Source: Planctomycetota bacterium | Lineage (GTDB): Bacteria > Planctomycetota > Phycisphaerae > WQYP01 | Length of the DNA stretch: 22,304 nucleotides | Direction: 5' to 3' | Assembly (NCBI GenBank): GCA_021852225.1 | Contig: JAJZOA010000301.1 | Span: forward strand, 1 to 22,304 | Program-made: the position numbers and the translations under genes | In this document: positions 15,157 through 22,304 of the stretch, in pieces | Position numbering within the stretch: the stretch's first letter is position 1 | How the letters are laid out: each line of letters begins with the position of its first letter | The notes under the pieces: generated by a model | What the model saw: only the letters and a program-made list of their open reading frames with translations | Told to the model about the DNA's origin: nothing | The model's database searches: none

Positions 15157-15753
15157 TTATACCTCTTCGGCGAGTATTCCGGACAATTGTGTGGATACTT
15201 CGGTGATCTGTTCCGTGGTCAGATGCGGATTTATGACCAGAGTTTCCGGTTCCTGACCGCGCGGCTGCATGCGCCAGAGTTCCGGCAGGGGGTTGGCACC
15301 TGCAAATTGCTGTTGCTGGGCGGCGGAAAGTGCGGCGGTGCCCTCATAACGCAGTTGGCGTTTGCGCATCAACAGCAAAGCCAGCACAAAGCGGAAACGC
15401 ACATCCTGGGCGTCGTGGCGGTCTGCCAGGCGGTTGAAAAGATCCAGCAGTACGGAATCATCCACAAAGATGCTCGGCTTTTTTTCCCCCACGGTCAATT
15501 GTGCCCGCCACCAGGAAAACATTTCCGCTGGCGGGTTGGGACGTTTGCCTGCTTCCCAGCAGCTTACGCAAAAGTCTAGCCGTTCATAAGGCGGCTTGTC
15601 TTCATCAGCTTTTTCACGTTTTTCAGTTGCCGGCCATTCAACCAGGGCGGCCCAGCAGGGGCTGCCGGCGGTAAGCTCGGTTTGGCAGGCGGCGCATAGT
15701 TTGCCAGCCTTGCCTACATTCCACGTCTGATTCTGTAAAAGTCCTGTTGCCAT
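15157..15753 (-). CDS. Conserved-looking zinc-ribbon protein of unknown function
   Basis: The 198-residue product starts at ATG 15753, seven bases after AGGA. Two CxxC knuckles, LCAACQTEL (C20, C23) and DFCVSCWEAGK (C62, C65), flank a region with one more Cys (C33). They suggest a single structural zinc site. The rest is helical and charged, with a run of RFRFVLALLLMRKRQL around 118-133 and a Gln-rich stretch, and ends acidic (ILAEEV). There is no signal peptide, so it should be cytosolic. I recall similar small proteins in planctomycete genomes but cannot name a family. It is separated from its neighbours by about 365 nt or more on each side, so it is probably transcribed alone. Confidence 0.65.
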   Translation of the reverse strand: MATGLLQNQTWNVGKAGKLCAACQTELTAGSPCWAALVEWPATEKREKADEDKPPYERLDFCVSCWEAGKRPNPPAEMFSWWRAQLTVGEKKPSIFVDDSVLLDLFNRLADRHDAQDVRFRFVLALLLMRKRQLRYEGTAALSAAQQQQFAGANPLPELWRMQPRGQEPETLVINPHLTTEQITEVSTQLSGILAEEV

Positions 15754-16118
15754 GCCGTTATCCTATGCGGATTGGAAAAAATCGCAATCCATGGGGGCGG
15801 AGTACCAGGATTCAATACACGGAATTCTTAACGGGCAATGCGCTATCCAGATTGGCCGAATCATCCGGTATCAGGATTTAACGGTCGGTGCCGCAATGGA
15901 GGACCATGACGACGATTTGCATGATAAAGCCAGAGTCCAGAAGGCGGACGCAAATGGAATTTGGCCGACCTGCGAGGCCAGGCCGGTTTTTCAGATATTC
16001 TGCGGTTTGTGCGCCTCTATTTGCGTGGATTTGGTAAGAAGAATTGGAAAAATTAGCGCTCCAAATCGGCCCACCATGTTGGGCCGCCATGCTGGCGATT
16101 GTGGCGGAGTACCAGATG
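15754..16118. other. Intergenic stretch, no gene supported
   Basis: A + strand frame covers most of it (15752-16141) but runs antisense into the 3' end of the secreted protein gene and shows no family features. No RNA gene or clear terminator is seen. Confidence 0.4.
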
Positions 16119-16817
16119 CTACCGGCGGTCGATGCGTATGACTGCTCGCACCGCGCCGCGGGCGTTGGCATGATGCCAGGTGGCGCACGATAACTGCATC
16201 AGCCCGGTGTGTGTACACAAAATCGTGCGGCCCGCTCCCACAGTCACACCCGCACCGGCGATCTGGGCATTTAAATAGTGCCGACAATTGCCGTTCACCA
16301 GAATTCCCTCTGGTCCGCTTCGCACGAGTTTGCCCTGTTCCATGGCGCTCCAGGTTCCGGTGGCTGTAATCGTAATCAATTCGCCCTGATATACATGGCA
16401 GACCGGCACCCAATCCAGCGATGCGGGCACAGCCACGTGCAATACGGCGCCATTTCCCGCCCCATTTGGGCCGAAGCCAGCGCCTGGCACGGCTGCCCCA
16501 TGCTGGTTATCGTGCTTAAACCGTCGGCTGACCGATTTCATAAAAGTTGCAATGCGAACAACCTCATTGGCTCTGCCGGCATGCATGGCGGCCTGCTGTG
16601 CCGCCAGAAGGGCGTTGTATTCCAACCGGTCGGCGCGCAGCACCGCGGCCCGGTAGGCGACTTTGGCCGCCTTGATTTGCCGGTTGAATCGTCGGATAGC
16701 CGCTATCGCCCGGCTGCTTTTTGGGGCCGCTGGAGCGGAAGTTGAATCGGCCCGCAACCCTGACGCGGCCAACAAAACCAAGCCAAGCATAATAACCGCC
16801 GAAATGCGACGTCTCAT
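16119..16817 (-). CDS. Secreted protein with helical stem and lectin-like (LecA/PA-IL-like) C-terminal domain
   Basis: The start is taken at ATG 16817, eight bases after AGGAG; an upstream in-frame start would add 16 residues ahead of the leader. The product is 232 residues. A signal peptide (MRRRISAVIMLGLVLLAASGLRA) is followed by an Ala/Arg-rich helical segment (about 35-95, possible coiled coil) and a small beta domain. The beta domain has YQGELITITATGTWS, a GPEGILV loop, ILCTHTGLMQLSC and a closing VRAVIRI strand. This order of strands resembles LecA/PA-IL-type galactose-binding domains, but the calcium and sugar ligands cannot be confirmed by eye. Sugar binding is a guess from fold resemblance. 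It lies 69 nt downstream of the pyrophosphatase gene on the same strand. Confidence 0.6.
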   Translation of the reverse strand: MRRRISAVIMLGLVLLAASGLRADSTSAPAAPKSSRAIAAIRRFNRQIKAAKVAYRAAVLRADRLEYNALLAAQQAAMHAGRANEVVRIATFMKSVSRRFKHDNQHGAAVPGAGFGPNGAGNGAVLHVAVPASLDWVPVCHVYQGELITITATGTWSAMEQGKLVRSGPEGILVNGNCRHYLNAQIAGAGVTVGAGRTILCTHTGLMQLSCATWHHANARGAVRAVIRIDRR

Positions 16818-16886
16818 GGAACATGCTCCTGTCATTGAATGCGGCTGAAGGCGGAGCGGCGGCAATCGCCGATGACGGCACGAGTC

Positions 16887-17489
16887 TCAGGCTACGTGCA
16901 GCAGCTTGCTGACATCCTCGCCATTGCGCCATTTGCGGTAAATCATCAGCGATTGTTCAATGACCGGGAAGGCGTAATCTGCGGGAAGCACATCATCCAC
17001 CACCACGCGCTTGTTTTCCAGGGATTTGTAGTCTTCAAAAAACCGTTTAAGCACCGCCAGCCGATGCGGGGGCAATTGGTGCACATCTGAATAGCTGCTG
17101 AATTCCGGGTCATTTACATGTACCGCGATCACTTTATGATCGACTTCATTCTGGTCTTTCATGGTCATCAGTCCGATGGCACGGGCTTCCACCAGTGTCA
17201 GCGGATAGACCGGCTCGGCACCCAGCACCAGCACATCCAGCGGGTCGCCATCGTCGGCCATGGTTTGCGGAATAAATCCGTAGTTGGCCGGATAATAAAC
17301 CGCCGAATGCAGGACGCGGTCCAGCCGGAGCAGCCCCGTATATTTATCGAGTTCATATTTATTGGAGGAGCCAAGTGGAATTTCGATGATGGCGTTAAAA
17401 ACGGAGGGAAGGATGCCGTTTCCCGGATTCACATCATGCCATGGACTTACACCAGCGGTGGGTTTATACGGACCAATCAGACGCGCCAT
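16887..17489 (-). CDS. ppa: Family I inorganic pyrophosphatase
   Basis: The product is 200 residues with the start set at ATG 17489, because GAGGAGGT lies five to six bases upstream; the frame is open 19 codons further but lacks a comparable site. The family I signature DGDPLDVLV (80-88) supplies metal-binding aspartates. Other hallmarks are IEIPLGSSNKYELDK (35-49), YPANYGFIPQT (66-76) and the later VNDPE and KRFFEDYKSLE motifs. The enzyme hydrolyses pyrophosphate to two phosphates in the cytosol and pulls biosynthetic reactions forward. The length is somewhat above the usual bacterial 175 or so. It sits between rpiB (90 nt upstream) and a secreted protein gene, all on the - strand. Confidence 0.95.
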   Translation of the reverse strand: MARLIGPYKPTAGVSPWHDVNPGNGILPSVFNAIIEIPLGSSNKYELDKYTGLLRLDRVLHSAVYYPANYGFIPQTMADDGDPLDVLVLGAEPVYPLTLVEARAIGLMTMKDQNEVDHKVIAVHVNDPEFSSYSDVHQLPPHRLAVLKRFFEDYKSLENKRVVVDDVLPADYAFPVIEQSLMIYRKWRNGEDVSKLLHVA

Positions 17490-17579
17490 GGAATACCTCC
17501 TCGGGTACAATTCAAATCCTGGGGCAAGTGTAACTTGGGGCGGCAAAAATTGCCATGCCTGAAGGCCGGATTTCGGGTT

Positions 17580-18092
17580 TCACCGATTAATATCAGCTTT
17601 TTTTGCGATAAAATCCGCCAGCAGAGTCGACACGCTTCCCGCCTGACCAAACACACATTTTTCCCACAGGATTATTTTGTCCACACGGCGTGAATGGCGG
17701 CCATTTTCAAAATCAGTGGAAAGCCAGACCTTTGCGATACGTTTGATGAGTTCCTCTCCCAGCAGGTCCGCTGCCAGGCAAAGCGCATTGGCATCGTTGT
17801 AACGACGCGAAATTTCAGCGGTCAGTTCATCATGCACCACCGCGGCGCGAATGCCCGGCAGTTTGTTGGCGACAATGGACATCCCGATGCCGCTGCCATC
17901 TATCAGAATGGCCCGATCCGCCTTGCCGTCCATAATTGACATGCACGCCGGAAGTGCCAGATCCGGATAATCACAGGCGGTGGAAGTGTGCACTCCGAAG
18001 TCCTCCACTTTGTGTCCGGCCGCGGTCAGCGCCGGCACCAGATGAACTTTCGCGTGCAAACCACGATGGTCCGAGGCCACAGCAATAATCAT
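17580..18092 (-). CDS. rpiB: RpiB/LacAB family sugar-phosphate isomerase
   Basis: The 170-residue product has the RpiB signatures ASDHRG (6-11), DYPD (41-44), GSGIGMSIVANK (66-77), YNDAN (98-102) and NGRHSRRVDKI. RpiB interconverts ribose 5-phosphate and ribulose 5-phosphate in the pentose phosphate pathway. The active site differs from E. coli RpiB: the catalytic Cys66 position holds D65 (LIDGSG in place of LICGTG), and the His99 position holds Y98. It has a C-terminal extension of about 20 residues. The start overlaps the stop of the upstream TsaC-phosphatase gene as ATGA, so the two are translationally coupled. Ribose 5-phosphate isomerase activity is likely but not certain, given the substitutions; the LacA/B or other sugar-phosphate subgroup is an alternative. 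Confidence 0.87.
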   Translation of the reverse strand: MIIAVASDHRGLHAKVHLVPALTAAGHKVEDFGVHTSTACDYPDLALPACMSIMDGKADRAILIDGSGIGMSIVANKLPGIRAAVVHDELTAEISRRYNDANALCLAADLLGEELIKRIAKVWLSTDFENGRHSRRVDKIILWEKCVFGQAGSVSTLLADFIAKKADINR

Positions 18093-19219
18093 GAGAGTAT
18101 CTCCGCCAGACGGTTTTTTATCAGGTCATCCATGCGGCGCGCCACCGCAAGATACTGGTCATAACCGGCACCGATCGGGTCGGCGATATCAGCATCCGGG
18201 TCGAGTGTGAAAGTTTTTGCGCCCGCGTCGGGCAGCATCGCCAGAACATCGGCCCGATGGCCAGACGTCATTGTGTAAATCAGGTCCGCGCGGCGCAACA
18301 TGTCCACTGTAACCGATCGCGACCGATGGCGGGAAATATCCGCGCCAAAAATTCCGGCGGCCTTCACGGCGTCGGGCGTCGCCGGCGCGCCAGGACCGGC
18401 ATACAAACCGGCCGATTCCACCACAATATGCCGCAGCGGAAGATCCGCCGGTTGGGTGCCAAGCTTTTTGGCCATACGCACCGCTGCAATGCCCGCGGCC
18501 ATAGGCGAGCGACAGGTATTGCCACTGCACAGAAAAAGCACAACCTGGTCGGTCATGCGTTCAATAATACGTCTGGCCAGCATGCCTTCGCGCAGAAATG
18601 TCATTTGATCATCCCGCACGCGCACCAGTGTGGAAGCCTTGCGATACCGTGTCGGGCCTGTGTCTACCACCAGCGGTATGACGCTGCGGATATTTTCCGG
18701 TATGTCTGCGGCTTCTTGAATCGCGCGGGCATTGCCCGCGCCGATCATGACCACCGGATGACTCACGGACGCCAGCACCGCCAGCGTGGAAGGGTTCTGC
18801 GGGCAGCGAAAGGTCATAAAGCCATTGGTGATACATTCCGCGGCGGCTTGCGCCCCGACCACCTCGGTCAGTCTTTGGACATCTGCCGGGCTGGCGGGCA
18901 ATTCAATTGCCAGCGGGCCGGGCCAGAGCTTTTTCATCAGGCGTTGGGCAATGGCCGGCACGTCGGCCACTATTCGCTTCACCGCCGTGCTATCCGCAAC
19001 ATGAATAACCCAGTTGGGCGGACCGCTGATTTGTTTTAGCGTCTTAAGCTGCGCAATTGCCGCCGGTGCCGACAGCATCGCGGCCAGCGCGTAGACTGTC
19101 TCGGTGGGCAGGCCAACGATGCGGCCCTCCCGCAGATGTTCGCACGCCTGAAGAATCAGCCGTTCAGTTGCTGTAGCCATCTGTGGGGTTGTGGAATCCA
19201 TGGGCATTGAATCATCCAT
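18089..19219 (-). CDS. Fusion of a Sua5/YrdC (TsaC) domain and a low-molecular-weight protein phosphatase
   Basis: Residue numbers here count from the TTG at 19228; the start used here is ATG 19219, and ATG 19180 is also possible. Residues about 20-215 are Sua5/YrdC-like, with GLPTETVYALAA (39-50), WPGPLAIELP (102-111) and STLVRV (199-204). In intact members this domain makes threonylcarbamoyl-AMP for tRNA t6A. Several TsaC motifs are altered: KQISGPP in place of KxRP, and GAGN in place of (S/T)SAN. Residues about 228-379 are an LMW-PTP with the P-loop CSGNTCRS (C234, R240) and general-acid DPIG (D350). The Thr at 238 is the residue that in Bacillus YwlE goes with phosphoarginine preference. 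The order with rpiB mirrors ywlC-ywlE-ywlF. There is a 4-nt overlap with rpiB. Confidence 0.85.
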   Translation of the reverse strand: MDDSMPMDSTTPQMATATERLILQACEHLREGRIVGLPTETVYALAAMLSAPAAIAQLKTLKQISGPPNWVIHVADSTAVKRIVADVPAIAQRLMKKLWPGPLAIELPASPADVQRLTEVVGAQAAAECITNGFMTFRCPQNPSTLAVLASVSHPVVMIGAGNARAIQEAADIPENIRSVIPLVVDTGPTRYRKASTLVRVRDDQMTFLREGMLARRIIERMTDQVVLFLCSGNTCRSPMAAGIAAVRMAKKLGTQPADLPLRHIVVESAGLYAGPGAPATPDAVKAAGIFGADISRHRSRSVTVDMLRRADLIYTMTSGHRADVLAMLPDAGAKTFTLDPDADIADPIGAGYDQYLAVARRMDDLIKNRLAEILS

Positions 19220-19443
19220 TGTCGGCAAAACCGGCGTTTACCGATTTTGATTTTTACATAAGTCCGCCGAATCAAGGCGGACCTTTCATCGCGGCCTGAA
19301 ATTCCGCTGCGGCCCGGGCCGCAATTTCGAGCCGCGAAAAAGGATTATAGCAACTCACGTGCCCCGACCGGAGATTGCCCGAAAAATGGTTCTTGCAGTC
19401 CCAGTGGTCTTCCGTGGACGCAGTTCTCGGCACCGTACGGGTA

Positions 19444-20271
19444 TTATTTTTTCTCCGGATAAAAGGTGTTATAAAAAAGCGCATAATTGTTGCGCACCAT
19501 CGCGCTTAGGTCCCGCCCCAGCACATCCTGGAAGTCCGGGGTAAGCGGTTCCACCTTCTGCCGGATGCGATGATCGCCATAAATTGTGTGCAACTGGTCG
19601 TTTTCCTGGGTGGCCTGTTCGACGTGGTCAAAATTATGTTCAAACCATGGTTCGCCCAGGTAGTCATAGACCTTTTTCATGGTGTCGCGCGGATTGGTCG
19701 TCAGGTCCTCAAACCGGACGATGTGCAATTGTTTAACCACCCCGGTCTGAATTGCCTCAATCAGGCGGCCAATGGCAATACCCACGGGCGGTCCGTTTAA
19801 CCAGCGCATCACACGATTGTTAATGGTAATCATGTTCAGCGTGCCGGTCACTTCTTCCGGGTCGGATCGGTCGCGATTCTTGCGGAACAGCTTTTCCATC
19901 GAAGAAAGTATGGCCCGCAGATCCCGGATGCAGACCACAAATTTCGGATTGGGATAAAACTGCTTCACCCAGTCATAATAATGGAACCAGCTTCGGCATT
20001 TATCAATGCAGACGGGTTTATCCGTGACGCCGTCATAAAATCCGTGGAAGCCATATTTGCAGTAGTTGATAAATCCCTTCTGCATCAGGTCGGCATCCTG
20101 AGCTTTGAATTCGGCAAGTTCCGTGTAATATTTGCGGCTCGCCAGCATCAGGTCTATCACCGCGCTGGTCGGTGTGCAGTAAAACCGCGGATTTTGCGCC
20201 AGAATATTCTGCATCAGCGTAGAGCCAGACCGGGGAAGCGATGCATTAAAGTAAATTTTCTTGTCAAACAT
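19444..20271 (-). CDS. PAPS-dependent sulfotransferase family protein
   Basis: The 275-residue product begins with a beta strand and the 5'-phosphosulfate-binding loop LPRSGSTLM (12-20). The 3'-phosphate-binding region is seen as FVVCIRDLRAILSSMEK (111-127), followed by RFEDLTTNPRDTMKKVYDYLG, a typical late helix of the family. There is no signal peptide or transmembrane segment, so a cytosolic enzyme is expected, transferring sulfate from PAPS to an unknown acceptor (sugar, lipid or peptide). It is on the same strand as the tsaC/rpiB/ppa genes but separated by 224 nt, so probably has its own promoter. The acceptor cannot be inferred from the neighbours. Confidence 0.88.
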   Translation of the reverse strand: MFDKKIYFNASLPRSGSTLMQNILAQNPRFYCTPTSAVIDLMLASRKYYTELAEFKAQDADLMQKGFINYCKYGFHGFYDGVTDKPVCIDKCRSWFHYYDWVKQFYPNPKFVVCIRDLRAILSSMEKLFRKNRDRSDPEEVTGTLNMITINNRVMRWLNGPPVGIAIGRLIEAIQTGVVKQLHIVRFEDLTTNPRDTMKKVYDYLGEPWFEHNFDHVEQATQENDQLHTIYGDHRIRQKVEPLTPDFQDVLGRDLSAMVRNNYALFYNTFYPEKK

Positions 20272-20671
20272 GCCGAAAGCCTTTCTTAGAGCAAAAAGAA
20301 CAGACCATTGGGTTATCGGCCAGATTATACTGAATCGTGCAGTATTGGAAACTATCAGGGGAAATCCGCCGGCCTGCCTGGCGGATCCGCTCGCGGGTTA
20401 CCGCCCAATATGTCATGGCCGCCGCGCCTCACCAGTTGGCGGCCGGAGGTGAAATCTCCGGAAAAGGCGTTGTGCCTGAAACCCGTCAGGCGCGGCGTCG
20501 CGTTAGCCATTGATTGTCATCGTGGCAGGCGCTGCGTTGCATGCTCGCCGCGTCTCCGGCGGGAGCGCCTGAACTCCAAGGGCCGCGGCTTTCCGCCGCG
20601 CCATTCGCGATTCGCACACTGCCGTCGATCCGCGCTAGACCCCTGGCGGCCACGGGCGTTAAAATGCATGC
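20272..20671. other. Hairpin-rich intergenic region between the divergent sulfotransferase and CCA enzyme genes
   Basis: The genes on either side are divergent, so promoters should lie here. The right half is full of inverted repeats: GGCCGCC/GGCGGCC (20417-20423, 20438-20444), CCGGAG/CTCCGG (20443-20448, 20456-20461), GCCTGA/TCAGGC (20474-20479, 20486-20491) and CAGGCGCT/AGCGCCTG (20526-20533, 20564-20571) with a nested CGCCG/CGGCG (20546-20550, 20557-20561). None is followed by a T-tract on either strand, so simple terminators are unlikely. They may be palindromic repeat units or a structured RNA. Confidence 0.5.
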
Positions 20672-21928
20672 ATGACCGACGGTACCAAGCCATCTTTGTA
20701 TGCCAGTGCCACGGGTGTGGTGCGAAAATTGCAGGAAGGCGGTTATACAGCCTATTTTGCTGGTGGGTCGGTGCGCGATCAACTCCTGGGGCGCACCGTC
20801 AAGGATTATGATATTGCCACCTCGGCCCATCCCGAACAGGTTGTAAGATTGTTCCCGAAAAGTCGGCGGGTTGGCGCGGCTTTTGGTGTTATCCTTGTTT
20901 ATTCGGGCGGCCATGCAATGGAAGTCGCCACTTTTCGGACCGATGGCGTCTATTCCGATGGTCGGCGACCCGCCGAGGTGAAATTCAGCACCGCCGAACA
21001 GGATGCTCTGCGGCGGGACTTTTCCTGCAACGGGCTGTTTTTTAATCCGATCAACGGCGACATTCTGGATTTTGTCGGTGGACGACGCGACATTGCGGAA
21101 AAACTGCTTCGCGCCATCGGCGATCCGATGGAACGCTTTGCCGAAGACCACTTGCGTATGCTGCGCGCCGTGCGCTTTGCCGCCCGGCTGGATTTTCACA
21201 TTCACCCGGACACCTGGAATGCAATGTGCAGTCTGGCCCCAAAATTACAACAGATCAGCCGCGAAAGAATCGGTCAGGAAATGCGATTTATGCTTACCCA
21301 CCCCACCCGCGGCCAGGCGGTTGAGATGCTGAAGGCAAGCGGCCTGATGGATCAGGTCCTGCCGGATGTGCGTCCACTGAATGCGGGCGCGGCTAATCAC
21401 ATAGAGAACTGTTTATATGTATGTAAAATGCCGCCGACCGCGGGCGTTGCGGCATGTCTGGCGGCGCTGCTTTTTGAACTTGGCCCGGCGCGGGAAGTGT
21501 CGCCGGGGCTGGCCGACAATCTGCAGAAAGCCCTTGTATTAAGCGGTCAGGAACGGGCGGACCTTGCGTGGCTTCTGGAAAAGCTGCCGGTCTTGCGAAA
21601 CTGGCGCAATTTACGCGTCGCCGCAATCAAACGGTTAATGGCCGATGCGCGATTTTCTGAACTGGCGGCTTTGTATCAGGCGACCTTGCCTTCCGCGTTG
21701 CCGGATATTGAACTGCAGTCAAGACTCGAAGCACTGGCCAGGGATCCGATTGGCCCGCCGCCGCTGGTCACCGGCAATGACCTGCTGAAAATCGGCGCAC
21801 CGGCGGGACCCCAATTTCGCCACTGGCTGGATGAATTGTATGACCGGCAACTGGAAAACAATTTTCCCGATCAGGCCAGTGCTCTGGCGGCGGCCAAACA
21901 GATGATCAGCTCCGCGCTGCCCAAATAG
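20672..21928 (+). CDS. CCA tRNA nucleotidyltransferase / poly(A) polymerase family protein
   Basis: The 418-residue product starts at ATG 20672. The class II nucleotidyltransferase head contains GGSVRDQLLG (31-40), the metal-binding DYDIATSAHPE (D45, D47), RRDFSCNGLFFN (114-125) and EDHLRMLRAVRFAARL (158-173), in the order seen in CCA-adding enzymes and bacterial PAP. The helical body and tail follow and end with a TGNDLLKIG motif that recurs in the C-terminal part of the family. The enzyme adds or repairs the 3' CCA of tRNAs. This genome needs it, since the tRNA-Ser in this window does not encode CCA. Separating CCA-adding from A-adding or poly(A) activity is not possible by eye. It has no HD domain. 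Confidence 0.92.
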   Translation: MTDGTKPSLYASATGVVRKLQEGGYTAYFAGGSVRDQLLGRTVKDYDIATSAHPEQVVRLFPKSRRVGAAFGVILVYSGGHAMEVATFRTDGVYSDGRRPAEVKFSTAEQDALRRDFSCNGLFFNPINGDILDFVGGRRDIAEKLLRAIGDPMERFAEDHLRMLRAVRFAARLDFHIHPDTWNAMCSLAPKLQQISRERIGQEMRFMLTHPTRGQAVEMLKASGLMDQVLPDVRPLNAGAANHIENCLYVCKMPPTAGVAACLAALLFELGPAREVSPGLADNLQKALVLSGQERADLAWLLEKLPVLRNWRNLRVAAIKRLMADARFSELAALYQATLPSALPDIELQSRLEALARDPIGPPPLVTGNDLLKIGAPAGPQFRHWLDELYDRQLENNFPDQASALAAAKQMISSALPK

Positions 21929-21954
21929 AATGAAATTGCAGCGGCTGTATGCCC

Positions 21955-21980
21955 TTTTTCCGTCAGAATCTGCGGAAAAA
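21955..21980. terminator. Possible hairpin between the CCA enzyme and SpoIIM-family genes
   Basis: TTTTTCCG (21955-21962) and CGGAAAAA (21973-21980) form an 8-bp inverted repeat with a 10-nt loop, 26 nt after the CCA enzyme stop. The stem is AT-rich and no T-run follows, so termination would be weak; the site may just as well be incidental. Confidence 0.3.
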
Positions 21981-22036
21981 CGATCGGCCATGCCGGTTGC
22001 ATTGCATTTAATCCCCTGCGGAGCGACAATTTTGCC

Positions 22037-22304
22037 ATGGACTTAAGCGATTTCATATCTCGCCGTCAGGCCCGGTGGCAACAGCTTGCAACACTGCTGG
22101 ACCGTGAATCGGACAAGAACTCCGCAAAACTGACAGGAGCCGAAATTGAAGAGCTTTTCGCGATGTATCGCCTGACATCAAGCGATTTAAGCCTGCTTCA
22201 GACGCGTGGGGGCAGCCCCGCCCTGACCGATTATCTTGAGGCGCTTGTCGCGCGGGCGTATCAACAGATTACGGTCCCACGCGGCGGAGGATTTTTCCGC
22301 GAGC
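22037..22304 (+). CDS. SpoIIM-family (stage II sporulation protein M-like) membrane protein, 5' part
   Basis: The gene opens at ATG 22037 and runs off the window after 89 codons. The visible part is the cytosolic N-terminal helical region: MDLSDFISRRQARWQQL, then LTGAEIEELFAMYRLTSSDL, then TDYLEALVARAYQQI. This matches the start of SpoIIM-family proteins in non-sporulating bacteria (FIxxRxxxWxxL, LxxLYRxxxSDL, YLNxLVxRAH). In those the transmembrane helices follow. In planctomycetes and others this gene often sits with RDD, MoxR and DUF58 genes, which may lie just outside. A role in sporulation is not implied. Confidence 0.8.
   Translation, partial: MDLSDFISRRQARWQQLATLLDRESDKNSAKLTGAEIEELFAMYRLTSSDLSLLQTRGGSPALTDYLEALVARAYQQITVPRGGGFFRE

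Noticed and set aside
1914..15913. A shared 15-base string (gaccatgacgacgat) in the propeller gene and near 15901
   Set aside because: One 15-mer match is close to what chance allows in 22 kb, and the flanks do not match.
15752..16141. A + strand frame of 129 codons between the zinc-ribbon and lectin-like genes
   Set aside because: It overlaps the 3' end of the - strand secreted protein gene, lacks family features and looks like chance translation.
17542..17554. GGCAA-AAA-TTGCC hairpin as an rpiB terminator
   Set aside because: The stem is only 5 bp with no following T-tract, and it lies just upstream of the ppa ribosome site.
1..22304. CRISPR arrays, integrases, transposases or rRNA
   Set aside because: No regularly spaced repeats, recombinase motifs or rRNA-like stretches were seen anywhere in the window. 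The only mobility hint is the 151-bp direct repeat.

Overview
The window looks like a chromosomal segment from a Planctomycetota-type bacterium, perhaps a Phycisphaerae-like lineage. The hints are a secreted alpha/alpha-toroid plus DUF4159 protein, a SpoIIM-family membrane protein, a planctomycete-style zinc-ribbon protein, many secreted proteins of unknown family, and a TsaC-LMW phosphatase fusion beside rpiB. The assignment rests on gene content read by eye, not on a search.

Region 1 (1-9952, all + strand, operon-like) is the unusual part. After the 3' end of an unknown gene comes a MauD-like thioredoxin-fold protein (278-934), overlapping it by ATGA. Next is a Tat-exported, cysteine-rich homologue of the methylamine dehydrogenase light chain MauA (962-1570). 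It keeps both tryptophans that form the tryptophan tryptophylquinone (TTQ) cofactor, plus the Asp, Tyr and Thr equivalents of Asp76, Tyr119 and Thr122. A secreted protein with beta-propeller character (1620-2771) sits where a heavy-chain partner would be expected. Three alternating pairs of secreted-type genes follow: A1-B1, A2-B2 and A3-B3. The A family is a beta-rich protein of about 430 residues. Two of its three copies carry an in-frame TAA with recognisable homologous coding beyond it, and the third has no signal peptide. The B family has two tandem Ig-like (BsuPI-like) domains and is intact in all three copies. A 151-bp direct repeat with one mismatch (137-287 and 9802-9952) brackets the whole block. 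The likely reading is a divergent periplasmic TTQ-enzyme-like system with a decaying or diversifying set of accessory surface proteins. MauE, MauG and an electron acceptor are not visible.

Region 2 (10250-14307, - strand) holds a cysteine synthase with its own terminator, tRNA-Ser(CGA), and a large secreted toroid/DUF4159 protein.

Region 3 (15157-20271, - strand) holds a zinc-ribbon protein, a secreted lectin-like protein, family I inorganic pyrophosphatase, RpiB, a TsaC/LMW-phosphatase fusion overlapping rpiB by 4 nt, and a sulfotransferase. The order TsaC, phosphatase, RpiB matches ywlC-ywlE-ywlF of Bacillus subtilis.

Region 4 (20272-22304, + strand) has a hairpin-rich intergenic stretch, a CCA-adding enzyme/poly(A) polymerase family gene, and the 5' end of a SpoIIM-family gene that runs off the window.
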